DNA from: Pseudomonas frederiksbergensis
GTDB taxonomy: Bacteria > Pseudomonadota > Gammaproteobacteria > Pseudomonadales > Pseudomonadaceae
Direction of reading: 5' to 3'
Assembly: GCF_900105495.1 (NCBI RefSeq)
Contig: NZ_FNTF01000002.1
Span: 3,836,501 to 3,900,500, forward strand
Length of the DNA: 64,000 nt
Positions 33,750 to 43,326 of this stretch are shown piece by piece. The notes under the pieces were generated by a model. It was not told the origin of the DNA and searched no databases. It saw only the letters and a list, made by a program, of their open reading frames with translations. The first letter of the stretch is position 1; each line of letters starts with the position of its first letter. The translations under genes and the position numbers were made by a program.

Positions 33750-34616
33750 ATGCTGCGCGAACTGAAAACTTTCATTGCCGTCACACGCTATGGCACGTTC
33801 GCGGCGGCCGGAATGCACATCGGCCTGACGCAGTCGGCGGTCAGCGCGCAGATGCGCAATCTGGAGCAGGCGTTGGGCATTCGCTTGTTCGATCGCACCG
33901 GGCGTCAGGCGCTGCTCAATGCAGCGGGGCAACGCGCGTTGCCGATGGCGCGAGAGATCCTTGAGACCTTCAGCCGCATGGCGGTCAGCGATGATGTCAG
34001 CGAGTATCGTGGCGAACTGAAAATCGGTGCGGTAGCCACGGCCCAGACCGGACTGCTGCCCCAGGCGTTGCTGCGACTGAGGCAGCAGGCGCCGTTGCTG
34101 GAGCCGAAACTGGTGCCCGGCGTGTCGCTGAACCTGCTGAGCCAGGTGGACACCGGTGAGGTGGATCTGGCGATCCTGATCAAGCCGCCGTTCGAGTTGC
34201 CCAAGGAGCTGTCAGCGCAGATCATCCGCAAGGAACCGTTTGTATTGATCGTGCCGGCGGACCTTGAAGGCGATGAGCCGTTGCAGATCCTCGCGAGCCA
34301 TCCGCATGTGCGTTACGACCGCAATTCGTTCGGTGGAAGACTGGTAACCCGGTTTTTGCGCGAGCAGCAGATTGATGTGCAAGTGGCTTTGGAATTGGAT
34401 GAGCTGGAAGCCATCGTGAAGATGGTTGAATGTGGATTAGGGGTGTCGCTGCTACCCGAGGCCGGGCTCTGGCTTGAGCATGGGGCGAAGGTGCGGATCA
34501 TCCCGTTGGGCGCGTTGACGTTCTACCGGGAAATGGTCCTGTTGCAGCGCTATAGCCAGCGCACACAGCCGATCCAGCAGCTATTTGCCAGTTGCCTGAC
34601 ACCGAGTGATGGTTAA
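33750..34616 (+). CDS. LysR family transcriptional regulator
   Basis: A 288-residue regulator. The N-terminal winged helix-turn-helix is clear (LKTFIAVTRYGTFAAAGMHI, then LTQSAVSAQMRNLEQALG), and the effector domain follows from about residue 90. GGAG lies six bases before the ATG at 33750. It is divergent from the VOC-amidase pair with a 112-base gap, the usual arrangement for a LysR regulator and its target. The effector is unknown. Confidence 0.9.
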   Translation: MLRELKTFIAVTRYGTFAAAGMHIGLTQSAVSAQMRNLEQALGIRLFDRTGRQALLNAAGQRALPMAREILETFSRMAVSDDVSEYRGELKIGAVATAQTGLLPQALLRLRQQAPLLEPKLVPGVSLNLLSQVDTGEVDLAILIKPPFELPKELSAQIIRKEPFVLIVPADLEGDEPLQILASHPHVRYDRNSFGGRLVTRFLREQQIDVQVALELDELEAIVKMVECGLGVSLLPEAGLWLEHGAKVRIIPLGALTFYREMVLLQRYSQRTQPIQQLFASCLTPSDG

Positions 34617-34624
34617 ACACAAAT

Positions 34625-34722
34625 CCCCTGTGGGAGTGAGCCTGCTCGCGATAGCGGACTGACATTCAAAATTGATGTCGACTGACACTCCGCTATCGCG
34701 AGCAGGCTCACTCCCACAGGGG
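34625..34722. repeat. REPIN with perfect 34-bp arms in reversed orientation
   Basis: Arms 34625-34658 and 34689-34722 are perfect complements over 34 bases. The REP sequence is of the GTGGGAGTGAGCCTGCTCGCGA kind, but here the GTGGGAG ends face outward, whereas in most other copies in this window they face inward. The two arms are probably a recent pair. Confidence 0.9.
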
Positions 34723-34751
34723 TTCTGCATCAGGCCGCAAATCGCAGGTAT

Positions 34752-34782
34752 AAAAAAACCCGCCTGAAGAGGCGGGTTTTTT
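34752..34782. terminator. Bidirectional rho-independent terminator after fabI
   Basis: CCCGCCT-gaag-AGGCGGG with seven A on one side and six T on the other, 18 bases beyond the fabI stop. It ends the npp-fabI transcript. Confidence 0.92.
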
Positions 34783-34799
34783 AAGGGGCTGACCGAAGA

Positions 34800-35594
34800 T
34801 TATTCTTCGAGGCTACCCATGGCCGTGGTGTTGAAACCACCGTCCACGTACATGATTTCGCCGCTGATGCCGGACGCCAGGTCCGAGCACAGGAAGGCGC
34901 CGGCATTGCCGACTTCGTCGATGGTGACGTTACGACGCAGCGGAGTTTGCGCTTCGTTGGCGGCCAGCATCTTACGGAAGTTCTTGATGCCGGAAGCAGC
35001 GAGGGTGCGGATCGGGCCAGCCGAGACGCAGTTGACGCGAGTGCCGTCCGGGCCCAGGGAGCCAGCCAGGTAACGAACGCCAGCTTCCAGGGAAGCCTTG
35101 GCCATGCCCATCACGTTGTAGTTCGGCATGGTGCGCTCGGCGCCCAGGTACGACAGGGTCAACAGGCTGCCATTGCGGCCTTTCATCATTTCGCGGCCAG
35201 CTTTGGCCAGGGCCACGAAGCTGTAGGCGCTGATGTCGTGAGCGATGCGGAAACCTTCACGGGTGGTGGCTTCGGTGAAGTCGCCATCCAGTTGGTCGCC
35301 CGGGGCGAAGCCGACGGAGTGCACGATGCAGTCCAGGCCGTCCCACTTCTTGCCCAGCTCAACGAAGACCTTGGCGATTTCTTCATCGCTGGCCACGTCG
35401 CACGGGAAGCACAGATCAGGGTTGGAGCCCCAGCTTTGTGCGAACTCTTCGACACGACCCTTGAGTTTGTCGTTCTGATAAGTGAAGGCAAGCTCAGCGC
35501 CCTCGCGATGCATGGCGGCAGCGATGCCGGATGCGATGGACAGCTTGCTGGCGACACCGACGATCAGTACGCGCTTACCGGCGAGAAAACCCAT
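34800..35594 (-). CDS. fabI: Enoyl-[acyl-carrier-protein] reductase (NADH)
   Basis: A 264-residue member of the SDR-like FabI family, which reduces enoyl-ACP in the last step of fatty-acid elongation and is the target of triclosan. Family marks are [35 protein letters not shown], and the Tyr-x6-Lys pair in [25 protein letters not shown] precedes the ATG at 35594. It follows the npp ATPase gene by 21 bases, so it may be co-transcribed with the transporter, as I recall for PA1806 in P. aeruginosa. Confidence 0.96.
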   Translation of the reverse strand: MGFLAGKRVLIVGVASKLSIASGIAAAMHREGAELAFTYQNDKLKGRVEEFAQSWGSNPDLCFPCDVASDEEIAKVFVELGKKWDGLDCIVHSVGFAPGDQLDGDFTEATTREGFRIAHDISAYSFVALAKAGREMMKGRNGSLLTLSYLGAERTMPNYNVMGMAKASLEAGVRYLAGSLGPDGTRVNCVSAGPIRTLAASGIKNFRKMLAANEAQTPLRRNVTIDEVGNAGAFLCSDLASGISGEIMYVDGGFNTTAMGSLEE

Positions 35595-35615
35595 GTGTTG
35601 CTCCTCTCTTTCAGG

Positions 35616-37226
35616 TTATTGCGCAGTGGCCGGGGCCAGGAAAGCGGCTTCCAGCAACTGCTGTGTATACGGATGTTTGGGGGACGCAAAAATACTTTGC
35701 GCGTCTCCCTGTTCGACCACTTGGCCTTGCTTGACCACCATCAGCTGGTGGCTCAGCGCTTTGACGACAGCCAGGTCATGGCTGATAAACAGATACGTCA
35801 GGTTGTACTTGGTTTGCAGTGAACGCAAAAGCTCCACCACTTGGCGTTGCACTGTCCGGTCGAGGGCCGATGTCGGCTCGTCCAGCAGAATCAACGCCGG
35901 TTTTAGCACTAATGCCCGGGCAATGGCGATTCTCTGCCGTTGCCCGCCGGAAAATTCGTGGGGGTAGCGGTGCCGGGTTTCCGGATCCAGGCCTACCTCC
36001 TTGAGTGCCGCAATAATCGCCAGTTCCTGTTCCGCCTCGGTGCCCATCTTGTGGATCCGCAGGCCTTCGCCAACGATCTGGCTCACGCACATCCGTGGGC
36101 TCAGGCTGCCGAACGGGTCCTGAAACACCACCTGCATCTGTCGACGCAGCGGTCGAACCTGTTGCTGCGTCAGGCAGTCTAGCTGCTTGCCTTCAAAACG
36201 GATCGCGCCTTGGCTGCCGATCAGCCGCAAAATCGCCAAACCCAGTGTCGACTTGCCCGAGCCGCTTTCTCCCACAATCCCCAGGGTCTGGCCCTGAGGC
36301 AGGCTGAAATTGATGCCGTCCACCGCTTTGATGTGGTCGACGGTCTTTTTCAGAAAGCCTTTCTTGATCGGGAACCAGACTTTCAGGTCCTCGACCTGCA
36401 GCAACGGCGGGCCAACCACATTGGTTGCCGGCTTGCCGCTGGGCTCCGCTGCCAGCAGTTCCCGAGTGTACGGATGCTGTGGTGCGCGGAACAACTCTTC
36501 GCACGATGCCTGTTCGACGATGCAACCGCGCTGCATGACACATACGCGATGCGCAATTCTTCGTACAAGGTTCAAATCGTGACTGATCAGTAGCAGCGCC
36601 ATGCCCAACCGGGCCTGTAGTTCCTTGAGCAATTCAAGGATTTTCAGCTGGACGGTGACGTCCAGCGCGGTGGTCGGCTCGTCGGCGATCAGCAGTTCCG
36701 GCTCGTTGGCCAGGGCCATGGCAATCATCACCCGCTGACGCTGGCCACCGGACAGTTCGTGGGGCAGGGCCTTGAGACGCTTCTCGGGCTCCGGGATGCC
36801 GACCATTTCCAGCAGCTCCAGCGTGCGCTTGGTCGCGACTTTGCCGACCAGGCCTTTGTGGATGCCCAACACTTCGTTGATCTGCTTCTCGATCGAGTGC
36901 AGCGGATTGAGCGAAGTCATCGGCTCCTGGAAGATCATCGCAATCCGGTTGCCGCGGATGTGGCGGATGGTTTTCTCTTTCAGGTCCAGCAGGTTCTGGT
37001 CGGCGTAGGTGATGGTCCCGGACGGATGCCGGGCCAGCGGGTAGGGCAGCAGCCGCAGGATGGAATGGGCGGTCACCGATTTGCCGGAGCCACTTTCGCC
37101 CACCAGCGCCAGGGTTTCGCCGCGCTTGATATCGAAGCTGACGCCTTCGACCACCCGTTGAACGCGCTCGCCAACGACGAATTCGACGGCCAGGTCGCGC
37201 ACTTCGATCAGATTGTCCTGATTCAT
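35616..37226 (-). CDS. nppD: Peptide ABC transporter ATPase, two cassettes (YejF/NppD)
   Basis: A 536-residue protein of two fused ABC ATPase domains. Each has a Walker A (GESGSGKS near 45 and again near 325), a signature ([15 protein letters not shown] and [15 protein letters not shown]) and a Walker B ([12 protein letters not shown] and [12 protein letters not shown]). It powers uptake through the NppB-NppC channel. In P. aeruginosa NppA1A2BCD imports peptidyl nucleoside antibiotics and probably di- or oligopeptides; the E. coli counterpart YejABEF imports microcin C. Its ATG lies one base after the nppC stop. Confidence 0.93.
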   Translation of the reverse strand: MNQDNLIEVRDLAVEFVVGERVQRVVEGVSFDIKRGETLALVGESGSGKSVTAHSILRLLPYPLARHPSGTITYADQNLLDLKEKTIRHIRGNRIAMIFQEPMTSLNPLHSIEKQINEVLGIHKGLVGKVATKRTLELLEMVGIPEPEKRLKALPHELSGGQRQRVMIAMALANEPELLIADEPTTALDVTVQLKILELLKELQARLGMALLLISHDLNLVRRIAHRVCVMQRGCIVEQASCEELFRAPQHPYTRELLAAEPSGKPATNVVGPPLLQVEDLKVWFPIKKGFLKKTVDHIKAVDGINFSLPQGQTLGIVGESGSGKSTLGLAILRLIGSQGAIRFEGKQLDCLTQQQVRPLRRQMQVVFQDPFGSLSPRMCVSQIVGEGLRIHKMGTEAEQELAIIAALKEVGLDPETRHRYPHEFSGGQRQRIAIARALVLKPALILLDEPTSALDRTVQRQVVELLRSLQTKYNLTYLFISHDLAVVKALSHQLMVVKQGQVVEQGDAQSIFASPKHPYTQQLLEAAFLAPATAQ

Positions 37227-37227
37227 T

Positions 37228-38247
37228 TCACTTCCTCGGGTCGAAGGCATCGCGAGCAGACTCGCCGATGAACACCAGCAAACTCAACATCAACGCCAAC
37301 ACGGCAAACGCACTCATGCCAAGCCACGGCGCTTGCAGGTTCGATTTGCCCTGGGCCACCAGCTCACCGAGGGACGGCGCGCCAGGCGGCAGACCGAAGC
37401 CCAGAAAGTCCAGAGCGGTCAGGGTGCCGATGGCGCCGGTCAGGATGAACGGCATAAAGGTCATGGTCGAGACCATGGCGTTGGGCAAAATGTGGCGGAA
37501 CATGATCGCACCATTCTGCATGCCCAACGCCCGCGCGGCGCGCACGTATTCCAGATTACGTCCTCGCAGGAATTCGGCGCGGACCACGTCCACCAGACTC
37601 ATCCACGAGAACAGCAGCATGATCCCCAGCAGCCACCAGAAGTTCGGCTGGACGAAGCTGGCAAGAATGATCAGTAGATACAACACCGGCAGCCCAGACC
37701 AGATCTCCAGAAAACGCTGCCCGGCCAAATCCACCCAGCCGCCGTAAAAGCCCTGCAAGGCCCCGGCGATCACGCCGATGATCGAGCTGAGAATGGTCAG
37801 TGTCAGGGCGAACAGCACCGAAATCCGGAAGCCGTAAATCACCCGGGCCAGCACATCGCGCCCCTGATCGTCGGTGCCCAGCAGGTTGTCGGCGGAAGGC
37901 GGCGCCGGGGCCGGGACTTTCAAGTCGTAGTTGATGCTTTGATAGCTGTAGGGAATCGGCGCCCACAGCACCCAGGCGTCCTTGGCCTTGAGCAATTCGC
38001 GGATGTACGGGCTCTTGTAGTTGGCTTCCAGCGGGAATTCGCCGCCGAAGGTGGTTTCCGGGTAACGCTTGAGCGCCGGGAAATACCAGCCATTGTCGTA
38101 GTGCACCACCAAGGGTTTGTCGTTGGCGATCAACTCGGCGCCGAGGCTCAGCCCGAACAGCAGCAGGAACAGCCACAACGACCACCAGCCACGCTTGTTG
38201 GCCTTGAAAAGTTCGAAACGTCGGCGATTGAGAGGGGACAGGTTCAT
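37228..38247 (-). CDS. nppC: Peptide ABC transporter permease (YejE/NppC)
   Basis: A 339-residue inner-membrane permease of the OppC class. A first helix near residue 22-42 (WWSLWLFLLLFGLSLGAEL) is followed by a periplasmic loop and five more helices. The cytoplasmic EAA-like loop (VRAARALGMQNGAIMFRHIL, then PNA) contacts the ATPase. The start at 38247 lies one base from the nppB stop. It pairs with NppB to form the channel. Confidence 0.93.
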   Translation of the reverse strand: MNLSPLNRRRFELFKANKRGWWSLWLFLLLFGLSLGAELIANDKPLVVHYDNGWYFPALKRYPETTFGGEFPLEANYKSPYIRELLKAKDAWVLWAPIPYSYQSINYDLKVPAPAPPSADNLLGTDDQGRDVLARVIYGFRISVLFALTLTILSSIIGVIAGALQGFYGGWVDLAGQRFLEIWSGLPVLYLLIILASFVQPNFWWLLGIMLLFSWMSLVDVVRAEFLRGRNLEYVRAARALGMQNGAIMFRHILPNAMVSTMTFMPFILTGAIGTLTALDFLGFGLPPGAPSLGELVAQGKSNLQAPWLGMSAFAVLALMLSLLVFIGESARDAFDPRK

Positions 38248-38248
38248 C

Positions 38249-39322
38249 TCAATGCTCCCGGCTTTCGAAGTCGATGCGCGGATCGACAAAGGTGTAGGTG
38301 AGGTCACCGATGAGTTTCACCACCAATCCCAACAGGGTGAAGATGAACAGCGTGCCAAAGACCACCGGGTAATCGCGGTTGATCGCCGCCTCGAAACTCA
38401 TCAGCCCGAGGCCGTCGAGGGAGAAGATCACTTCCACCAGCAACGAACCGGTGAAGAAAATCCCGATAAACGCCGACGGGAACCCGGCGATGACCAACAG
38501 CATGGCGTTGCGGAACACGTGGCCGTAGAGCACGCGGTGATTGGTCAGGCCCTTGGCCTTGGCGGTGACCACGTACTGCTTGTTGATCTCGTCGAGGAAG
38601 CTGTTTTTGGTCAGCAGGGTCATGGTCGCGAAGTTGCCGATCACCAGCGCCGTCACTGGCAATGCCAGGTGCCAGAAGTAATCGAGGACCTTGCCGCCCA
38701 TGCTCAATTCATCGAAGTTGTTGGAGGTCAGCCCTCTGAGCGGGAACCAGTCGAAATAGCTGCCGCCGGCAAAGACAACGATCAGCAGGATGGCGAACAG
38801 GAACGCCGGTATCGCGTAACCGACGATGATCGCCGAACTGGTCCAGACGTCGAAATGGCTGCCGTGCCGCGTCGCCTTGGCGATCCCCAGCGGGATCGAC
38901 ACCAGGTACATGATCAGCGTGCTCCACAACCCGAGGGAGATCGACACCGGCAACTTTTCCTTGATCAGGTCAATAACCTTGGCGTCGCGGAAGAAGCTGT
39001 CGCCGAAATCCAGGGTGGCGTAGTTCTTGATCATGATCCACAAGCGTTCCGGCGCCGATTTGTCGAAGCCGTACATGTGCTCGATTTCCTTGACCAGCGC
39101 CGGGTCCAGGCCTTGCGCCCCACGATAGGCCGAGCCGGCCACCGAGACTTCGGCACCGCCGCCAGCGATGCGGCTGGTGGCGCCTTCGAAGCCTTCGAGC
39201 TTGGCGATCATCTGCTCCACTGGCCCGCCGGGGGCGGCCTGGATGATCACGAAGTTGATCAGCAAAATGCCGAGCAAGGTCGGGATGATCAGCAGCAGTC
39301 GCCGAAAAATATACGCCAGCAT
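38249..39322 (-). CDS. nppB: Peptide ABC transporter permease (YejB/NppB)
   Basis: A 357-residue permease of the OppB class, starting [20 protein letters not shown], the usual first helix with a basic flank. The EAA loop is seen in [21 protein letters not shown] long loop after helix one carries the segment specific to the YejB branch. Its start lies four bases from the nppA2 stop, consistent with one five-gene operon. Confidence 0.93.
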   Translation of the reverse strand: MLAYIFRRLLLIIPTLLGILLINFVIIQAAPGGPVEQMIAKLEGFEGATSRIAGGGAEVSVAGSAYRGAQGLDPALVKEIEHMYGFDKSAPERLWIMIKNYATLDFGDSFFRDAKVIDLIKEKLPVSISLGLWSTLIMYLVSIPLGIAKATRHGSHFDVWTSSAIIVGYAIPAFLFAILLIVVFAGGSYFDWFPLRGLTSNNFDELSMGGKVLDYFWHLALPVTALVIGNFATMTLLTKNSFLDEINKQYVVTAKAKGLTNHRVLYGHVFRNAMLLVIAGFPSAFIGIFFTGSLLVEVIFSLDGLGLMSFEAAINRDYPVVFGTLFIFTLLGLVVKLIGDLTYTFVDPRIDFESREH

Positions 39323-39326
39323 CTGA

Positions 39327-41168
39327 TTACTCCGTGCCCGCAGGGTCGGCTTGCAGTTTGGTTTCGACTTCTATCGGCAATGTCGCGTCAGGCTTGACCC
39401 ACCAGGTATTAATGCCGATGTCGTACTTGGGGGAGATTTTCGGGTGGCCGATGTGGTTCCAGTACGCCACGCGCCAGGTCTTGATGTGCCAGTTGGGGAT
39501 CACGTAATAGCCCCATTGGAGCACGCGGTCCAGTGCGCGGGCGTGGGCCACCAGACTTTTGCGCGAATCGGCGTTGATCAGTTGCTCGACCAACTGGTCC
39601 ACCACCGGGTCTTTGAGGCCCATGGAATTGCGGCTGCCGGGTTTGTCGGCGGCGTCGGACATCCAGAATTCGCGTTGCTCGTTACCCGGCGAATTGGACT
39701 GCGGGAAGCTGCCGACGATCATGTCGAAGTCCCGCGAACGCACGCGGTTGATGTACTGCGAGACGTCGACCCGACGGATCACCAGTTCGATGCCCAGGTC
39801 GCTGAGGTTGCGCTTGAACGGCAGCAACACACGTTCGAATTCGGTCTGGGCCAACAGGAACTCGATGGTCACCGGTTTGCCATTGGCGTCGACCATCTTG
39901 TCATCGACAATCCGCCAGCCCGCCTCTTGCAGCAATTGATAGGCTTTGCGCTGCTGGGTGCGGATCATCCCGCTGGCGTCGGTCACCGGGTTCTGGAACG
40001 CCTCGCTGAACACCTGCTCGGGAATCTTGCCGCGGAACGGGTCGAGGATCGCGAGTTGATCGGCGTCCGGCAGGCCACTGGCCGCCATTTCCGAATTCTC
40101 GAAGTAGCTGCGGGTGCGCGCGTAGGCGCCGTTGAACAGTTGCTTGTTTGTCCATTCGAAGTCCAGCAACAGCGTCAGGGCCTGACGCACGCGCACATCC
40201 TGAAACACCGGGCGGCGCAGGTTGAACACGAAGCCTTGCATGCCGGTGGGGTTGCCGTTGGGGATCTCTTCCTTGATCAGCCGACCTTCGGCCACCGCCG
40301 GAATGTTGTAGGCCTTGGCCCAGTTTTTCGCGGCCGATTCCAGCCAGTAGTCGAACTGGCCGGCCTTGAGCGCTTCCAGTGCGACGGTGTTGTCGCGGTA
40401 GTAGTCGGTGGTCATCACGTCGAAGTTGTAGAACCCACGGTTGGCCGGCAGGTCCTTGGCCCAGTAATCCTTGACCCGCTCATAGCGCACCGAACGTCCA
40501 GCCTTCACTTCGCTGACCTTGTAGGGGCCGCTGCCCAATGGCATTTCCAGGTTGCCCTTGGTGAAATCGCGCGTCGCCCACCAATGCTTGGGTAGCACCG
40601 GCAATTGGCCGAGGATCAGCGGCAGCTCGCGGTTGTTGGTGTGCTTGAACTTGAACAGCACCGTCAGCGGATCTTCAGCGACCACTTCCTCGACATCGCT
40701 GTAGTAACCGCGGAACAGCGGAGCGCCGTCCTTGATCAGGGTCTGGAAGCTGAACACCACATCCTCGGCGCGCAGCGGATGCCCGTCGTGGAAGCGTGCC
40801 TCGGGGCGCAGGTAGAAACGCACCCAGCTGTTGTCCGGGGCTTTTTCGATCTTGCCGGCAACCAGGCCGTACTCGGTGAACGGCTCATCCAGGCCCTGTT
40901 TGGCCAGGGTGTCGTAGATCATGCTGATGTCGTCGGCCGCGACACCCTTGTTGATGAAAGGGTTGAGGCTGTCGAAGCCGCCGAAACCGGCCTGGCGGAA
41001 GATCCCGCCCTTGGGCGCGTCGGGGTTCACGTAGTCGAAATGTTTGAAATCGGCCGGATATTTCGGCGGCTCGTTGTACAGGGTCAGGGCATGTTGCGGG
41101 GCGGCACAGGCCAGCCCGGCAAACAACAGACCGCTGGCCTGCAAGAGCAGGGTGCGTAAGGGTTTCAT
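39327..41168 (-). CDS. nppA2: Peptide-binding protein (YejA-like, NppA2)
   Basis: A 613-residue periplasmic solute-binding protein of family SBP_bac_5. The signal peptide is [16 protein letters not shown] with cleavage before [32 protein letters not shown] and [20 protein letters not shown] are typical of the YejA group. It lies next to a second binding-protein gene (nppA1), overlapping it by four bases (ATGA). In P. aeruginosa both NppA1 and NppA2 exist; the two proteins differ enough to bind different peptides. Confidence 0.92.
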   Translation of the reverse strand: MKPLRTLLLQASGLLFAGLACAAPQHALTLYNEPPKYPADFKHFDYVNPDAPKGGIFRQAGFGGFDSLNPFINKGVAADDISMIYDTLAKQGLDEPFTEYGLVAGKIEKAPDNSWVRFYLRPEARFHDGHPLRAEDVVFSFQTLIKDGAPLFRGYYSDVEEVVAEDPLTVLFKFKHTNNRELPLILGQLPVLPKHWWATRDFTKGNLEMPLGSGPYKVSEVKAGRSVRYERVKDYWAKDLPANRGFYNFDVMTTDYYRDNTVALEALKAGQFDYWLESAAKNWAKAYNIPAVAEGRLIKEEIPNGNPTGMQGFVFNLRRPVFQDVRVRQALTLLLDFEWTNKQLFNGAYARTRSYFENSEMAASGLPDADQLAILDPFRGKIPEQVFSEAFQNPVTDASGMIRTQQRKAYQLLQEAGWRIVDDKMVDANGKPVTIEFLLAQTEFERVLLPFKRNLSDLGIELVIRRVDVSQYINRVRSRDFDMIVGSFPQSNSPGNEQREFWMSDAADKPGSRNSMGLKDPVVDQLVEQLINADSRKSLVAHARALDRVLQWGYYVIPNWHIKTWRVAYWNHIGHPKISPKYDIGINTWWVKPDATLPIEVETKLQADPAGTE

Positions 41169-42997
41169 CGATCTTTCTCCGAAGATTTCAGCCACCAGGC
41201 GCTCAGGCCCAACGTGTAGGGCGGCGTGGTGACGAAGGCGAACCGGTTGCGGTAGGCCAGGCGGTGATAATTGAGGTACCAGTTGGGAATGATGTAGTGC
41301 TGCCACAGCAACACCCGGTCGAGCGCCTTGCCGGCGGCGACCTGTTCATCGCGGGTCTGGGCGGCGAGCAATTGTTCGAGTAAATGGTCGACCACCGGAT
41401 TGGCAATCCCGGCGTAGTTTTTGCTGCCCTTGACCCCGACCTGGCTGGAATGGAAATACTGCCACTGTTCCAGGCCCGGGCTGAGGGTCTGGTTGAGGGT
41501 CATCAGGATCATGTCGAAGTCGAACTGATCGAGGCGTTGTTTGTACTGGGCGCGATCGACGGTGCGCAACCGGGCGTCGATGCCGATGCTGGCGAGGTTC
41601 TCGACGTAAGGCTGGAGGATACGTTCCAGGTTCGGGTTGACCAGCAGGATCTCGAAACGCAACGGTTGGCCGATGGAGTTTTGCAGTCGCTGACCGTTGA
41701 GCTTCCAGCCGGCCTCGGCGAGCAGCGACAGGGCCTTGCGCATGGTTTCCCGCGGAATGCCGCGGCCTTCGGTCTGCGGCAGGCTGAACGGTTCGGTGAG
41801 CAGCTTGGCGGGCAACTGATCGCGATAGGGCTTGAGCAGCAGCCACTCATGACCGACCGGTAGGCCGGTGGCGGAGAATTCGCTGTTGGGGTAATAACTC
41901 ATGGCGCGCTTGTAGGCGCCGCTGAACAGCGTGCGGTTGGTCCACTCGAAGTCGAACATCAGGCCCAGCGCTTCACGGACCTTGGCCTCGGCGAAAGTTG
42001 GCCGCCGACTGTTCATGAACAGGCCCTGGCTCTGGGTCGGGATCCGGTGCGCGATTTGCGCCTTGATCACATCGCCACGGCGCACGGCCGGGAAGTTATA
42101 GCCATTGGCCCAGTTTTTTGCCTGGTGTTCGATATAGATGTCGAATTCGCCGGCCTTGAACGCTTCGAAAGCCACGTCGCTGTCACGGTAGAACTCGACT
42201 TCCATACGATTGACGTTGTATTTGCCACGATTGACCGGCAAGTCCTTGCCCCAGTAATCCTTGACCCGTTCGAAAATGATCCGTCGTCCAGGTTCTACCG
42301 AGGTGATGCGATACGGTCCGCTGCCCAGTGGCGGTTCGAAGGTGGTGGCCTTGAAGTCCCGACCTTTCCAGTAATGCTGGGGCAGTACCGGCAACTCGCC
42401 CAGGCGCAGGATCAGCAACGGGTTGCCGGCGCGCTTGAAGACGAAACGAATACGTTGCGGATTGAGGATGTCGACCCGCGACACTTCCTGAAGGTTGGTG
42501 CGGTATTGCGGATGGCCTTCCTTGAGCAACAAACGGTAGGAGAACGCCACGTCATAGGCGGTAATCGGTGTGCCATCGTGGAAACGCGCTTCGGGGCGCA
42601 GATTGAACACCACCCAGCTGCGGTCTTCGCTGTATTCCACCGATTGGGCGATCAGGCCATAGCTTGAGGTTGGTTCATCGCCGGACGGCGCGTACTGGCC
42701 GGTGCCGACCATCAACGGTTCATTGAGTTCGTTGATGCCGTATTGCAGGAAGTTGGCGGTGGAAACCGGACTCGAGCCTTTGAATGTGTAGGGGTTGAGC
42801 GTATCGAAGGTGCCAAACGCCATCACCCGCAACGTACCGCCCTTGGGCGCTTTCGGGTTGACCCAGTCGAAGTGGGTAAATCTGGCCGGGTACTTGAGCG
42901 TGCCGAACTGCGCATAACCATGGCTTTCGCTGATCGTCGCGCTTGCGGGGGAGCTCAAGGCCAGGCAGATCAGGAGCAGGAGGAGGGCATGCTTCAA
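41165..42997 (-). CDS. nppA1: Peptide-binding protein (YejA-like, NppA1)
   Basis: A 610-residue SBP_bac_5 protein, first gene of the npp operon. The signal peptide (KHALLLLLICLALSSPASA) begins at a TTG codon at 42997; no in-frame ATG fits, and GGAT lies a few bases upstream. The mature protein starts TISESHGYAQFGTLKYPA, close to NppA2 in pattern (FTHFDWVNPKAPKGGTLRV). A REP cluster lies between it and mltD, so the operon promoter is probably in 42998-43137. Confidence 0.9.
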   Translation of the reverse strand: MKHALLLLLICLALSSPASATISESHGYAQFGTLKYPARFTHFDWVNPKAPKGGTLRVMAFGTFDTLNPYTFKGSSPVSTANFLQYGINELNEPLMVGTGQYAPSGDEPTSSYGLIAQSVEYSEDRSWVVFNLRPEARFHDGTPITAYDVAFSYRLLLKEGHPQYRTNLQEVSRVDILNPQRIRFVFKRAGNPLLILRLGELPVLPQHYWKGRDFKATTFEPPLGSGPYRITSVEPGRRIIFERVKDYWGKDLPVNRGKYNVNRMEVEFYRDSDVAFEAFKAGEFDIYIEHQAKNWANGYNFPAVRRGDVIKAQIAHRIPTQSQGLFMNSRRPTFAEAKVREALGLMFDFEWTNRTLFSGAYKRAMSYYPNSEFSATGLPVGHEWLLLKPYRDQLPAKLLTEPFSLPQTEGRGIPRETMRKALSLLAEAGWKLNGQRLQNSIGQPLRFEILLVNPNLERILQPYVENLASIGIDARLRTVDRAQYKQRLDQFDFDMILMTLNQTLSPGLEQWQYFHSSQVGVKGSKNYAGIANPVVDHLLEQLLAAQTRDEQVAAGKALDRVLLWQHYIIPNWYLNYHRLAYRNRFAFVTTPPYTLGLSAWWLKSSEKDR

Positions 42998-43326
42998 GTC
43001 AGGGATCCGATCCAGGCGGCTTGGGCTTTGTGGGCCGTACAGTAACAGCTTGTATCGACAGGAAAAAGACGGGGGGTTAATGCGTGGTTAATTGTCGGGG
43101 AGATTGGCCTGCAAGCGCAAAACCTGTGGGAAGGGGGATTGCCTGTGGCGAGGGGGCTTGCCCCCGTTCGGCTGCGCAGCAGTCGTAAATCCTGCGAATG
43201 CGGTGGACCTGAAAAAGTGCTGGGCCGCTTCGCGCCCCGACGGGGGCAAGCCCCCTCGCCACAGGCAAGCCCCCCTCGCCACAACAGCCCCATCCACCAC
43301 AAAAGCCCCTCGACAGGGCGTGCTGA
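42998..43326. other. 329-base gap between npp operon and mltD
   Basis: About half is a REP cluster (43141-43284). The part next to nppA1 (42998-43137) should contain the npp promoter, but I see no confident -35/-10 pair. No coding frame is credible. Confidence 0.5.
43141..43284. repeat. REP cluster of the GTGGCGAGGGGGCTTGCCCCC type
   Basis: Perfect 27-base inverted arms at 43141-43167 and 43240-43266, plus a third partial copy at 43267-43284. This is a different REP class from the GTGGGAGC copies. Confidence 0.88.

Noticed and set aside
38117..39397. A 426-codon plus-strand frame across nppB and nppC
   Set aside because: Low-complexity Gln/His/Asp translation, antisense to two permease genes.
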